DNA of 64,000 nucleotides from Flavobacterium amnicola (GCF_004122165.1 NZ_SBKO01000001.1:124001-188000), one strand, 5' to 3'; positions 52,579 to 61,083 are shown, counted from the first letter of the stretch. A program made the numbers and translations. Notes: generated by a model from the sequence alone, not told the origin.

Positions 52579-52677
52579 CTAATTTTTTATAGCGAATTTC
52601 ATTAACCGAATGTCCACTGGACATTCTCCTCTTAATATCAAATCAATAATATTTACAAAACCTGCTTTATGTGTCAT
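52579..52677 (-). other. 32-residue leader ORF created by duplication of the era start
   Basis: Reading from the duplicated ATG at 52677 gives MTHKAGFVNIIDLILRGECP and a further 12 residues, stopping at TAG (52581-52579), 2 nt before the true era ATG. Its first 11 residues are those of Era. Between the copies lies a palindrome, AATGTCC-ACT-GGACATT (52609-52625). Whether it is translated is unknown; it could couple or compete with era translation, or be a by-product of an insertion. Confidence 0.45.
52644..52677 (-). repeat. 34-bp direct repeat, upstream copy of the era start
   Basis: Identical to 52543-52576. The two copies are separated by 67 bp holding a 7-bp-arm palindrome. Confidence 0.9.
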
Positions 52678-52738
52678 AATAATCGAATAAAAAAACCGAA
52701 AACTCCTGTTTTGGTGTTTTCGGTTTGTTTGGTTTTAG

Positions 52739-52811
52739 TAGCGGGAACAGGACTCGAACCTGTGACCTTCGGGTTATGAGCCCGACGAGCTGCCTACTGC
52801 TCTATCCCGCG
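52739..52811 (-). tRNA. Initiator tRNA-fMet (CAT)
   Basis: A 73-nt cloverleaf on the minus strand. Acceptor CGCGGGA pairs with TCCCGC up to a mismatch at position 1-72 (C opposite T), the anticodon loop CTCATAA gives anticodon CAT, and the anticodon stem has three consecutive G-C pairs (GGG/CCC). The 1-72 mismatch and the G-C run identify the initiator rather than elongator tRNA. CCA is not encoded. A consensus promoter lies 13 bp upstream. Confidence 0.93.
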
Positions 52812-52823
52812 CTGTTTCGAGTG

Positions 52824-52853
52824 CAAATATACAACCATTATTCATAATAGCAA
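52824..52853 (-). promoter_or_regulatory. Promoter of tRNA-fMet
   Basis: Minus-strand TTG (52853-52851), a 19-nt spacer and TATATTTG (52831-52824) give a full consensus promoter ending 12 bp before the tRNA 5' end. Confidence 0.8.
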
Positions 52854-52934
52854 GCGTTTTTAAAAAAATAATAATTTTATTTTTTAAGCGACTTGTTTTC
52901 AGGTTTTATACATTTGAAATAAGAAATAAATAAA

Positions 52935-53363
52935 ATGGAAAAACTAAACGACATCATATTTTACAACATCGACAAGGCCATCAAAACGTATCGGATGTAT
53001 GCCATGAAAAAAATCCGAGAAAAAGGCTATAAAATCACAACCGATCAATGGCTTATTATAAAGTCGATTTTGGAAAACCCAAAAATAACACAACAAGAAT
53101 TGGCGAAGAATGTATTTAAAGACAACGCTTCGGTGACTCGAATTATAGAACTTATGGTGAAATCAAATTATTTAAACCGTAAGGTCAATACTACCGATAG
53201 GAGGAAATCGGTACTATCTGTCACCAAAGAAGGCAAAGAAATCATTGAAAAAGTACAAACTATTATTTTAGAAAATAGGAAAGAAGCCTTAGAAGGAATT
53301 GACAAAGCAGAATTAGACGCCATGAATGTAACCCTAAAAAAAATCATACAAAACTGCTCCTAA
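52935..53363 (+). CDS. MarR-family transcriptional regulator
   Basis: Encodes 142 residues with a winged helix-turn-helix: ITTDQWLIIKSILENP, ITQQELAKNVFKDNASVTRIIELMVKSNYLNRK and the wing TDRRKSVLSVTKEG. It should bind DNA as a dimer and respond to a small ligand. A -7 element TACATTTG (52909-52916) precedes the ATG by 18 nt. The next gene, a subtilase, is on the same strand with a 135-bp gap, so direct control is possible but not shown. Confidence 0.88.
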   Translation: MEKLNDIIFYNIDKAIKTYRMYAMKKIREKGYKITTDQWLIIKSILENPKITQQELAKNVFKDNASVTRIIELMVKSNYLNRKVNTTDRRKSVLSVTKEGKEIIEKVQTIILENRKEALEGIDKAELDAMNVTLKKIIQNCS

Positions 53364-53498
53364 ATCCTAATAAAAAGTTAATTTTTTGCCAAAATACATT
53401 TAATCCGTAACAATATTTAAACAACGAATACTTATCTTTAATTATTTATTTGATATATCAAGTTTCAATCATTCAATCGAAAATTAAATTAAAAAGAG

Positions 53499-55112
53499 AT
53501 GAAAATTAGAAAATTACTGTATCTGTTTGTTGGTCTAGTACTATCAATAACAGTTTTTGCGCAAGGGCCAAATCCAACCATTACCAAAAAAGCTAAGCTA
53601 ACTGAAAATCAGTTAAAACGCTGGAGTCATTTAGATCTGGAAAAAGACAGTATTCCCGGAATGAGTATTGACCGTGTGTATGGTGAATTACTAAAAGGTA
53701 AAAAAGGCCAAAAAGTGATTGTGGGTGTAGTCGATTCAGGCGTTGATATTGAACACGAAGATCTAAAATCTGTCGTTTGGACCAATAAAAAAGAGATTCC
53801 AAACAATGGTATAGACGATGACAAAAACGGCTACATTGATGATGTTCACGGATGGAATTTCCTAGGTAATATTGAAAATGAAAACCTAGAATTAACGCGA
53901 ATGTTGAAAAAAGCAGACGATGGTTCTCAAGCCTATAAAGACGCTAAAGCAGATTACGACAAAAAAATGGAAGGTCTTTTAGCCAACAAACAACAAATTG
54001 ATGTCATTTTCGAGGCTAATAAAGTTATTAGTACTTACCTCAAAAAAGAAGACTTTACAATCGACGAAATAAAAGCCATCACAACTGAAGATGCAGAATT
54101 AAAGAAAAGCATCGAAGTCTTTACCAAAATTGGCCGAGCTGGAGCCGCTTTAATGACAAACGTCAATAAATTTAAAACACAAGTTTACAATCAGTTAAAC
54201 TACAATTACAATTTAGAATACGACGGACGTAAATTAGTTGGCGACAATCCTAATGATATCAATGACAAAAATTACGGTAATAATATAGTATATGGTCCAA
54301 CCAAAGAAGGATCACTTCATGGAACACATGTTGCAGGTATTATTGCACAGTCCCGCAATAATAATTTAGGTGGCGATGGAATTGCCGATAATGTTGAAAT
54401 CATGTCAGTGCGCGCAGTACCAAATGGTGACGAGTATGACAAAGACATTGCTTTAGCCATTCGTTATGCGGTAGATAACGGAGCCAAAGTAATCAATGCG
54501 AGTTTCGGTAAAAATTACTCACCGCAAAAACAATGGGTATATGATGCTATCAAATATGCAGAAAGCAAAGACGTGCTTATTGTTCATGCTGCTGGTAACG
54601 ATTCAAAAGATATCGATGTTGAACCAAATTTCCCAAATGATTCTGATGATAAAAAAACAGAATTTGCCGATAATGTAATTACTGTTGGTGCTTTAAACTT
54701 TGAAAATGGCAAAAAAATCATCGCCAATTTCTCTAATTATGGAAAAATGAATGTGGATGTTTATGCTCCAGGCGTTAAAATATATGCTACGACACCAAAT
54801 GGTGAATACCAATATTTACAAGGAACTTCAATGGCATCACCAAACGTTGCCGGAGTAGCCGCTATGGTTCGCTCGTATTATCCAAATTTATCAGCAAAAG
54901 AAGTAAAAGGAATCATCATGAATTCTGGAACTACTATTTCTGAAGATGTAGTTGTGGGTGGAGATGCTAAAGATGTTCTTCCTTTTAATGCCTTGTCAAA
55001 ATCAGGGAAAATTGTAAATGGTTTTACCGCAATGACTTTGGCAGAAAAAATGAGCAAAGAAAAAAAGGAAACAAAGAAATTCCCTAAAAAAAGTAAAATG
55101 CTAAAGAACTAA
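53499..55112 (+). CDS. Exported S8 (subtilisin-like) serine peptidase with a large insert
   Basis: Encodes 537 residues with a signal peptide (KLLYLFVGLVLSITVFAQ). The catalytic triad is D79 (GVVDSGVDIEH), H274 (HGTHVAGI) and S444 (GTSMASPNVAG). The D-H spacing of about 195 residues is far larger than in subtilisin, owing to a helical charged insert (about 115-255). The C-terminus is Lys-rich and no type IX sorting tail is seen, so it is probably periplasmic or released by another route. A near-consensus -7 TATCTTTA lies at 53433-53440. Confidence 0.9.
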   Translation: MKIRKLLYLFVGLVLSITVFAQGPNPTITKKAKLTENQLKRWSHLDLEKDSIPGMSIDRVYGELLKGKKGQKVIVGVVDSGVDIEHEDLKSVVWTNKKEIPNNGIDDDKNGYIDDVHGWNFLGNIENENLELTRMLKKADDGSQAYKDAKADYDKKMEGLLANKQQIDVIFEANKVISTYLKKEDFTIDEIKAITTEDAELKKSIEVFTKIGRAGAALMTNVNKFKTQVYNQLNYNYNLEYDGRKLVGDNPNDINDKNYGNNIVYGPTKEGSLHGTHVAGIIAQSRNNNLGGDGIADNVEIMSVRAVPNGDEYDKDIALAIRYAVDNGAKVINASFGKNYSPQKQWVYDAIKYAESKDVLIVHAAGNDSKDIDVEPNFPNDSDDKKTEFADNVITVGALNFENGKKIIANFSNYGKMNVDVYAPGVKIYATTPNGEYQYLQGTSMASPNVAGVAAMVRSYYPNLSAKEVKGIIMNSGTTISEDVVVGGDAKDVLPFNALSKSGKIVNGFTAMTLAEKMSKEKKETKKFPKKSKMLKN

Positions 55113-55155
55113 TTCAATCCTAAAAAGTTAAAAATTTTCTATTTAAACAAAATAA

Positions 55156-55188
55156 TTTGAAATTATCTAATTGATTTATATACTTTTG
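55156..55188 (+). promoter_or_regulatory. Promoter of the DnaJ/KTSC gene
   Basis: TTTG (55156-55159), a 21-nt spacer and TACTTTTG (55181-55188) form a full consensus promoter. The ATG is 47 nt downstream at 55236. Confidence 0.78.
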
Positions 55189-55235
55189 CACCGCGAAAAA
55201 TAAACCAGCAAAGGTTTATATCTATTTTAAAATTT

Positions 55236-55682
55236 ATGAAAAGAGTTGTTGAGTACAGAAAATTATTGGAGGTTGACAAAAATGTTACTTTAAAAGAATT
55301 GAAGACTATTTACAGAAACAGTATGAAAGATGCTCATCCTGATAAATTTGTAAATGACGAAGCAGGCAAATTGGCTGCAGAGGAAAGAAGTAAAGAAATT
55401 ATTGGCGCTTACCATTTTTTAGTTAGTATTGCTGCCGAAACAGTTGAAAAAAACTTACCGGAATTTCAAGAAACAATCACCAATTCTTCAATTTTAGAAT
55501 TTTATTTAGAAAAACAAACCTTATTTGTTACCTATTTAAACGGGATGTCATACGAATACATTGGTGTTCCTAAAAATGTGTACATCAAAATGATTAATGC
55601 CGAGTCACCAAATCGTTTTGCTAAACGTCACATTTATGGTAATTACATTTATAGAAAATCTGGTGAATTAGTAGAAGCTTAG
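55236..55682 (+). CDS. J-domain protein with C-terminal KTSC domain
   Basis: Encodes 148 residues. Residues about 8-70 form a J-domain with the HPD motif in DAHPDKFVND, which would stimulate a DnaK ATPase. Residues about 80-145 form a KTSC domain (ILEFYLEKQTLFVTYLNG, YEYIGVPKNVYIKMINAES, IYGNYIYRK), a small fold found alone or with nucleic-acid proteins. The fusion is a compact putative DnaK cofactor with an unknown client. It is transcribed alone between a consensus promoter and a strong terminator. Confidence 0.85.
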   Translation: MKRVVEYRKLLEVDKNVTLKELKTIYRNSMKDAHPDKFVNDEAGKLAAEERSKEIIGAYHFLVSIAAETVEKNLPEFQETITNSSILEFYLEKQTLFVTYLNGMSYEYIGVPKNVYIKMINAESPNRFAKRHIYGNYIYRKSGELVEA

Positions 55683-55697
55683 TTTACTGTTTAAAAT

Positions 55698-55732
55698 AAA
55701 AAAAGCCTTTCATAATTTGAAAGGCTTTTTTT
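55698..55732. terminator. Bidirectional terminator between the J-domain and decarboxylase genes
   Basis: A perfect 15-bp stem (55698-55712 with 55718-55732), AAAAAAAGCCTTTCA with its complement, around a 5-nt loop. Confidence 0.9.
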
Positions 55733-55733
55733 A

Positions 55734-56837
55734 TTATTTGTTTGAATGTATCACATCTTCTACGAATGCATCGATTTGTGACATGGAAACATTGGGCATA
55801 CAAATAATGTGTGACATCCCTTTTTCCGTAGCCAATTGCCATTTTCCACATACTTCTTCTGAAGGTGAAGGAAAAATAACCGTAATCGCATTTGGATTTC
55901 TCCAAGCTTTCACTCCAACTTCCTTCAGTTTCTGCTCGGTATAAGCAGCCATCTGTAAACTGTGTGCGGTACGTTTGGCAAAACCTTCAACTCCTAATTT
56001 TTTGATCGCGTACCACAAAAACAAAGGGCTGTGACCATTTCTTGATCCTGTAATTGTTGCATCTGACGAACCAATATAAGCGATTTTTTTTGCCACGCGA
56101 TCGCGGTTGTCTTTTTTAACCACCACTACGCCAGAAGGCATTGGCGAACCAATAAATTTATGACCACTTACAGAAATACTATCACAACCATCTTCAAAAT
56201 CGAAGGAGGGTCTTGGATTCACAAAAGGAGCAAAACCACCAGCTAGGGCAGCATCTGCATGAATATAGTGCTTTTCGATAGCCATATCCCCCATCATTTG
56301 TTTGACAAAACCTATGTTATCTTTTGCTTCGGTCATTGTAGTACCAACATTGGCTACCACCACTACAGGACGATGACGGTTATAACGAATCGCTTCTTTT
56401 AAATCGGAGTAATCAATTTCGCCATTTTCTTGCGAACGAATGATTACATATTCCATATTCAAAAGCGTCACATTTTTTTGAATGCTATAATGGGTGGATT
56501 CCGAAAAATAAACCATGGCATTAGGATACAATTCACGCGCCACATACAAACCGTATAAATTTCCTTCAGAACCTCCGTTGGTTACATAGCCCCAAACATT
56601 TTCGGGATTGGCACGAAATAAATCGGCAAAGAAATGCACTACCTCACGTTCCATTTGACGGGAATCTACTTTATATGTTGATTTCACAAACGGATCCCCT
56701 AAATTATTCATGGGATATTGCAAAAAAGGCATCAATTCGGAATAATCGAAATCTTTGGCAACCGGGTAACCCAAAAAATATTCAGTTGTTTCTTTAACCT
56801 GTGATAACAAATCACTTAAACGCGTTGAAATATTCAT
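55734..56837 (-). CDS. hdc: PLP-dependent histidine decarboxylase-like enzyme
   Basis: Encodes 367 residues of a group II PLP decarboxylase. Seen features are GYPVAKDFDYSEL, WGYVTNGGSEGNLYG, the His in YFSESTHYSIQKN, the Asp in HADAALAGGF and the PLP lysine in SVSGHKFIGSPMP, with SRNGHSPLFLWYA near the C-terminus. These match bacterial histidine decarboxylases of the Morganella type; a serine or other amino acid decarboxylase is the alternative. A -7 element TATTTTTG (56862-56855) precedes the ATG by 17 nt. No histidine/histamine antiporter is nearby, so an acid-resistance role is not indicated. Confidence 0.82.
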   Translation of the reverse strand: MNISTRLSDLLSQVKETTEYFLGYPVAKDFDYSELMPFLQYPMNNLGDPFVKSTYKVDSRQMEREVVHFFADLFRANPENVWGYVTNGGSEGNLYGLYVARELYPNAMVYFSESTHYSIQKNVTLLNMEYVIIRSQENGEIDYSDLKEAIRYNRHRPVVVVANVGTTMTEAKDNIGFVKQMMGDMAIEKHYIHADAALAGGFAPFVNPRPSFDFEDGCDSISVSGHKFIGSPMPSGVVVVKKDNRDRVAKKIAYIGSSDATITGSRNGHSPLFLWYAIKKLGVEGFAKRTAHSLQMAAYTEQKLKEVGVKAWRNPNAITVIFPSPSEEVCGKWQLATEKGMSHIICMPNVSMSQIDAFVEDVIHSNK

Positions 56838-56854
56838 TCTTCATTAATTTTTAG

Positions 56855-56862
56855 CAAAAATA
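56855..56862 (-). promoter_or_regulatory. -7 element of the decarboxylase gene
   Basis: Minus-strand TATTTTTG (56862-56855) fits TAnnTTTG; a -33 element is not obvious. Confidence 0.45.
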
Positions 56863-57005
56863 ATATTTGTAAATTATATTCCTATTAAAGCATTCAATTT
56901 TAGAAAAAAAATCTATTAAAAATTGTTTTGTTAGAAATAAAATCATAAACAAGTTAGTTGTAAAAAATTCTTATATTTGAGTAACTAACCAAAAAACAAT
57001 TTAAT

Positions 57006-57488
57006 ATGCCTTTTAATTTTTTAGCAGTATTAGTAGCTTCGCTAGTTACATTATTAGTAGGATTTGTATGGTACAATCCTAAAGTTTTCGGTACTATTTG
57101 GATGAATGAAACCGGTATGACCGAAGAAAAGGCCCAAAAAGGGAACATGATAAAAATCTTCGGATTGACAATTTTCAATTCCTTTTTAATCTCTTTCATG
57201 TTATCGGGTATGGTAATTCATCAAATTGGCGCAATGGGGATGATAGGTGGTGAAGTGGAAAAAGCCTTACCATCGTACGCTTCTTTCATGGCCGATTATG
57301 GTGATGCTTTCAGAAGCTACAAACACGGAGCACTGCATGGATGTATGGTAGGAGTTTTATTTGTTTTACCAATTACAGCAGTTAACAGTTTATTCGAACA
57401 AAAATCATGGAAATATATTTTAGTTAACGCAGGCTACTGGATCGTTTCCTTAATGATTATGGGAGCCATCATTTGTGGCTGGAAATAA
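57006..57488 (+). CDS. DUF1761 membrane protein
   Basis: Encodes 160 residues with four predicted membrane helices (FLAVLVASLVTLLVGFVWY; IFGLTIFNSFLISFMLSGMV; CMVGVLFVLPITAVNSLF; YILVNAGYWIVSLMIMGAII). The pattern GFVWYNPKVFGTIWMNE at the end of helix one marks the DUF1761 family, whose function is unknown. A -7 element TATATTTG lies at 56972-56979. A terminator hairpin follows. Confidence 0.87.
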   Translation: MPFNFLAVLVASLVTLLVGFVWYNPKVFGTIWMNETGMTEEKAQKGNMIKIFGLTIFNSFLISFMLSGMVIHQIGAMGMIGGEVEKALPSYASFMADYGDAFRSYKHGALHGCMVGVLFVLPITAVNSLFEQKSWKYILVNAGYWIVSLMIMGAIICGWK

Positions 57489-57519
57489 TTATTTTCTTAA
57501 CATTTATTTATAACAACAT

Positions 57520-57547
57520 CGCTCTACATTTGTGGAGCGATTTTTTT
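57520..57547 (+). terminator. Terminator after the DUF1761 gene, overlapping the start region of the next gene
   Basis: CGCTC (57520-57524) pairs with GAGCG (57535-57539), extended inward by further pairs, followed by ATTTTTTT. The T-run runs into the TTG start region of the following gene, and the loop contains TACATTTG (57525-57532), which matches a -7 element. Confidence 0.7.
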
Positions 57548-58697
57548 GACTTTGGAATCAATTACATTTAAAATTCACAACGACATTACTCAACTTCCCA
57601 CTACTTGGAACCAAGTAGCGACTGATAATGCTTTTTTACAAACACAGTATTTATCGGTTTTGGAAGAATCGGCACCCGTGAATATGCAGTGTTTTTATAT
57701 TTCTATTTATGAAAAAGAAGAACATATTGGCGTGGCACTTGCCCAATATCTCGAAGTAGGCAAACTGGAGTCTTTTGGCGACAGAGAAAATTGTTTGAAA
57801 ACAAAAATTAGAAATTTTGTTTTTAGAAATTTCGCATCTCATGTTTTGTTTTTGGGCAACAACATGATTACAGGCCAAAATGGGTATGCTTTTAATAAAG
57901 CAATCGATTTTAAGCATATAAGTGATGTGTTAGTTCAGTGTTCAGACGAAATTATTGCTTATTTCAAAAAACAAAACATCACAATTCACATTGTTTCCTT
58001 TAAAGATTTTTACCAACATTGTTCGGAGGAATTGAAAAAATATGATTTTGGAAAAATGTACGACTTTAACGTACAGCCCAACATGATATTTGAATTGCAC
58101 TCGGATTGGAAAACCGAATCGGATTACGTGGCAGCTTTTTCAAAAAAATACCGCGACCAATACAAACGCTCACACAAAAAAATTGAAGGCATAGACGAAA
58201 AAGAATTAAGCTATGAGGAAATCGTAGCACATGAAGAACGAATTTACGAACTATACCATCACGTGGCTAAAAACGCCCCTTTTAATACGTTCTTTTTAGC
58301 CAAACATCATTTTTCTACCTTTAAAAAACAGTGTGGCAATCAATTTAAATTGTACGGTTATTTTTTGGAAGGAAATTTGGTTGGATTTCACACCTTGTTA
58401 CTTAACGGTGAAACATTGGAAACCTATTTCTTAGGGTATGATGACCATATTCAAAAAGAAAAAATGCTTTACTTAAATATGTTGTACAACATGACCAAGT
58501 TTGGCATCGAAAACGGATTCAAAAAAATAATTTTCGGAAGAACTGCATTAGAAATTAAAAGCTCAATAGGAGCCCAGCCTGTGATGATGTCGGGCTTTAT
58601 CTTCCATTCCAACAAACTCATCAACAAATACATTGGGAAAATTTTTGAAAAATTAGAACCTTCGGTCGCCTGGCAACAACGTCATCCCTTTAAGTAG
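57546..58697 (+). CDS. FemAB/GNAT-like N-acyltransferase
   Basis: Encodes about 383 residues. The N-terminal half has no clear motif; the C-terminal half (about 190-340) resembles FemAB/BioF2-like acetyltransferase folds (FSKKYRDQYKRSHKKIEG; FKLYGYFLEGNLVGFHTLLLNG; LYLNMLYNMTKFGIENGFKKIIFGRTALEIK). Such enzymes add acyl or amino acid groups to envelope or other substrates. No ATG exists in frame upstream of residue 40; the likely starts are TTG at 57546 or 57552, directly after the terminator hairpin. The stop overlaps the convergent DUF4345 gene by 8 bp. Confidence 0.72.
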   Translation: MTLESITFKIHNDITQLPTTWNQVATDNAFLQTQYLSVLEESAPVNMQCFYISIYEKEEHIGVALAQYLEVGKLESFGDRENCLKTKIRNFVFRNFASHVLFLGNNMITGQNGYAFNKAIDFKHISDVLVQCSDEIIAYFKKQNITIHIVSFKDFYQHCSEELKKYDFGKMYDFNVQPNMIFELHSDWKTESDYVAAFSKKYRDQYKRSHKKIEGIDEKELSYEEIVAHEERIYELYHHVAKNAPFNTFFLAKHHFSTFKKQCGNQFKLYGYFLEGNLVGFHTLLLNGETLETYFLGYDDHIQKEKMLYLNMLYNMTKFGIENGFKKIIFGRTALEIKSSIGAQPVMMSGFIFHSNKLINKYIGKIFEKLEPSVAWQQRHPFK

Positions 58698-59082
58698 TTT
58701 TTTCAGTACTATTTTGTTGGTAGATATAAATCCCGTAAACCCCCAAAATCAATTCACCAGTAACACCAAATAACAACAAAGGTGACGGGATTCCATCAAA
58801 AAGCATACTGATAATTCGTCCGAAAGCCAATCCGAACATAAAAATAAAGTTAGAAACGGTGGCAATTTTCCAATATTTCGAATTACAAATCCCGAGAACC
58901 CAAAGTATTGCAAAGGCAATGTAAATTCCCATGATTGCTTTTAGAATATTTTGCTCGTCAATCGTACTTACTGTAAGTTTAAAAAACACTTCAGGAGCAA
59001 AACCATAAATTAGGGAAACGGGCAACACCACAACAGAAGAAATGATTAAGTGGGTATTTTTAATAGCATGACTTCTTTTCAT
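58690..59082 (-). CDS. DUF4345-like membrane protein
   Basis: Encodes 130 residues with four membrane helices (HLIISSVVVLPVSLIYGF; ILKAIMGIYIAFAILWVLGI; TVSNFIFMFGLAFGRIISM; LLLFGVTGELILGVYGIYIY). The phrase GIYIAFAILWVLG and the arrangement match the DUF4345 family of unknown function. It lies 17 bp after the ABC-F gene start side on the same strand; its ATG is just downstream of the ABC-F stop at 59100, so it could be cotranscribed after ABC-F. Confidence 0.75.
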   Translation of the reverse strand: MKRSHAIKNTHLIISSVVVLPVSLIYGFAPEVFFKLTVSTIDEQNILKAIMGIYIAFAILWVLGICNSKYWKIATVSNFIFMFGLAFGRIISMLFDGIPSPLLLFGVTGELILGVYGIYIYQQNSTEKTT

Positions 59083-59099
59083 TTCTTTAAGTTTATCTC

Positions 59100-61019
59100 C
59101 TACAAGTTATCAATTTCCAACTGAACTACTTCCCAATCTCCCAATAATTTTTCCAATTCCAGTTTCTTTTTTTCATAAGCGGCAAAAAAACTGGCATTTT
59201 CGATATGCTTATCATAATTAGATGCCAATTCCTTGTCGTCATTTTGAATATCTTTTTCCAATTGCTGGATTTGACTTTCAATTTTTGACAATCGGTTTTG
59301 AAGCGATTTGCTTTTCTTCTGATCTTCGTAGGAAATTGCTTTGTTTGTTTTGTTTTCGGCTGAGTTCGAACTCAAAGCAACGGTATCTTTTTTCTCCACT
59401 TCCCGCATGTTCTCCAAATTGCGCTGTTCTAAGAAGTAGTTGATATCGCCTAAATATTCTTTTATTTTTTGATCTTTGAATTCGTAGACTAAATTCGACA
59501 TCCCTTGCAAGAAATCACGATCGTGAGAAACCAGCAACAAAGTTCCTTCAAACTTTTGTAATGCTGCTTTTAATACATTTTTAGACTTGATATCCAAGTG
59601 ATTCGTAGGCTCATCCATCAGCAACACATTAATCGGTTGCAATAACAATTTACATAAAGCCAAACGGTTTCGTTCGCCACCTGAAAGCACTTTTACTTTC
59701 TTTTCTACATCATCGCCACGAAACAAAAAGGAACCTAACATATCGCGTACTTTAGAACGATTGGTATCGGTTGCGGCGTCTTCCATCGTTTGCAACAAAG
59801 TGATTTCTCCATCTAAGTATTCGGCTTGATTTTGAGCAAAATAACCGATTTGTACATTATGTCCAAGTTTGATTGTCCCTTCGTAGTCAAATTCGTTTAC
59901 AATCGCTTTGATAAAAGTCGATTTTCCTTGACCATTTTGACCCACAAAAGCAATTTTACTGCCACGTTCTACCAAAAGTGAAATGTCGGTTAAAATTGTT
60001 TTATCTCCATAGGCTTTGGTCACATGCTCCGCTTCCACCACTACTTTCCCCGGCACCTTTGAAACTGGGAATGAAATATTCATTACGGAATTGTCGTCTT
60101 CATCGACTTCAATTCGTTCTACTTTATCCAATTTTTTAATTAAAGACTGCGCCATAGAGGCTTTAGACGCTTTGGCTCTAAACTTTTCGATTAATTTTTC
60201 AGTTTCTTCAATCTTCTTAGCTTGATTCTTTTGAGTCGCCAATTGTTTTTCACGAATTTCATGACGCAATTCCAAATATTGCGAATAGGGCTTATTGAAA
60301 TCATAAGCTTTTCCTAATGAAATTTCGATAGTGCGATTGGTTACGTTATCTAAAAACATTTTATCGTGCGAAACGATTACGACCACACCTGGATAATTAC
60401 GCAAGAAATTTTCCAACCAAATAATACTTTCGATGTCCAAGTGATTGGTAGGTTCATCCAAAAGCAGAATATCGTTCGATTGTAGCAACAATTTCGCCAA
60501 TTCGATACGCATACGCCATCCACCAGAAAAAGTCTCTGTTTGGTTGTTAAAAACTTCTCTTTTGAAACCCAATCCCAAAAGAATTTTTTCGGTATCGCCA
60601 ACATAATTGTACCCGCCTAATAATTCAAATCGGTGTGTGTAATCGGATAAATCTTCTATAATTTGCGAATATTCTTCACTTTCATAATCAGTACGAGTAA
60701 CCAATTGGTGATTGATTTCTTCTAATTTCTTTTCCACTTGTTTGATATCCGTAAAGGCTTGATACGCTTCCTCCAAAACTGTTCTTCCTTGTTCGAAATC
60801 AATATCCTGACGCAAAAATCCAATACGAACTTCTTTTTCGGTAGCAATTTGACCAGAATCCGGTTTAAAATCACCTGCCAAAATTTTTAGCATGGTTGAT
60901 TTTCCAGCACCATTTTTCCCAACAAGACCAACTCGGTCGCCCGACCCCATTCTGAATGTTACTTCTTCGAAAAGGTACGTACCACCAAAAGAAACCGATA
61001 AATTATGAATATTTAGCAT
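59100..61019 (-). CDS. ABC-F family ATPase
   Basis: Encodes 639 residues: two ATPase domains without membrane segments (Walker A GKNGAGKSTML and GQNGQGKSTFI; signatures FSGGWRMRIELAKLLL and LSGGERNRLALCKLLL; Walker B LLLDEPTNHLD and LLMDEPTNHLD), joined by the ABC-F linker (about 240-310), and a C-terminal coiled coil (SLQNRLSKIESQIQQLEKDI). ABC-F proteins act on the ribosome, relieving stalls or mediating antibiotic resistance; this one resembles Uup/YdiF types. A minus-strand TACCTTTG (61045-61038) precedes the ATG. Confidence 0.92.
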   Translation of the reverse strand: MLNIHNLSVSFGGTYLFEEVTFRMGSGDRVGLVGKNGAGKSTMLKILAGDFKPDSGQIATEKEVRIGFLRQDIDFEQGRTVLEEAYQAFTDIKQVEKKLEEINHQLVTRTDYESEEYSQIIEDLSDYTHRFELLGGYNYVGDTEKILLGLGFKREVFNNQTETFSGGWRMRIELAKLLLQSNDILLLDEPTNHLDIESIIWLENFLRNYPGVVVIVSHDKMFLDNVTNRTIEISLGKAYDFNKPYSQYLELRHEIREKQLATQKNQAKKIEETEKLIEKFRAKASKASMAQSLIKKLDKVERIEVDEDDNSVMNISFPVSKVPGKVVVEAEHVTKAYGDKTILTDISLLVERGSKIAFVGQNGQGKSTFIKAIVNEFDYEGTIKLGHNVQIGYFAQNQAEYLDGEITLLQTMEDAATDTNRSKVRDMLGSFLFRGDDVEKKVKVLSGGERNRLALCKLLLQPINVLLMDEPTNHLDIKSKNVLKAALQKFEGTLLLVSHDRDFLQGMSNLVYEFKDQKIKEYLGDINYFLEQRNLENMREVEKKDTVALSSNSAENKTNKAISYEDQKKSKSLQNRLSKIESQIQQLEKDIQNDDKELASNYDKHIENASFFAAYEKKKLELEKLLGDWEVVQLEIDNL

Positions 61020-61037
61020 AAATGTGATTATTGTTAC

Positions 61038-61068
61038 AAAGGTAGTTTTTTAAATTTGGTACCTTTGA
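61038..61068. promoter_or_regulatory. Divergent -7 elements between the ABC-F and DUF983 genes
   Basis: Minus-strand TACCTTTG (61045-61038) faces ABC-F (ATG 61019) and plus-strand TACCTTTG (61061-61068) faces the DUF983 gene (ATG 61084). The two identical octamers are 15 bp apart in opposite orientation, so transcription in both directions starts from a very short interval. Confidence 0.55.
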
Positions 61069-61083
61069 AGAAAATTTTTGCAA

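Noticed and set aside
55734..56837. Acid-resistance decarboxylase locus
   Set aside because: No antiporter or second decarboxylase component is adjacent.
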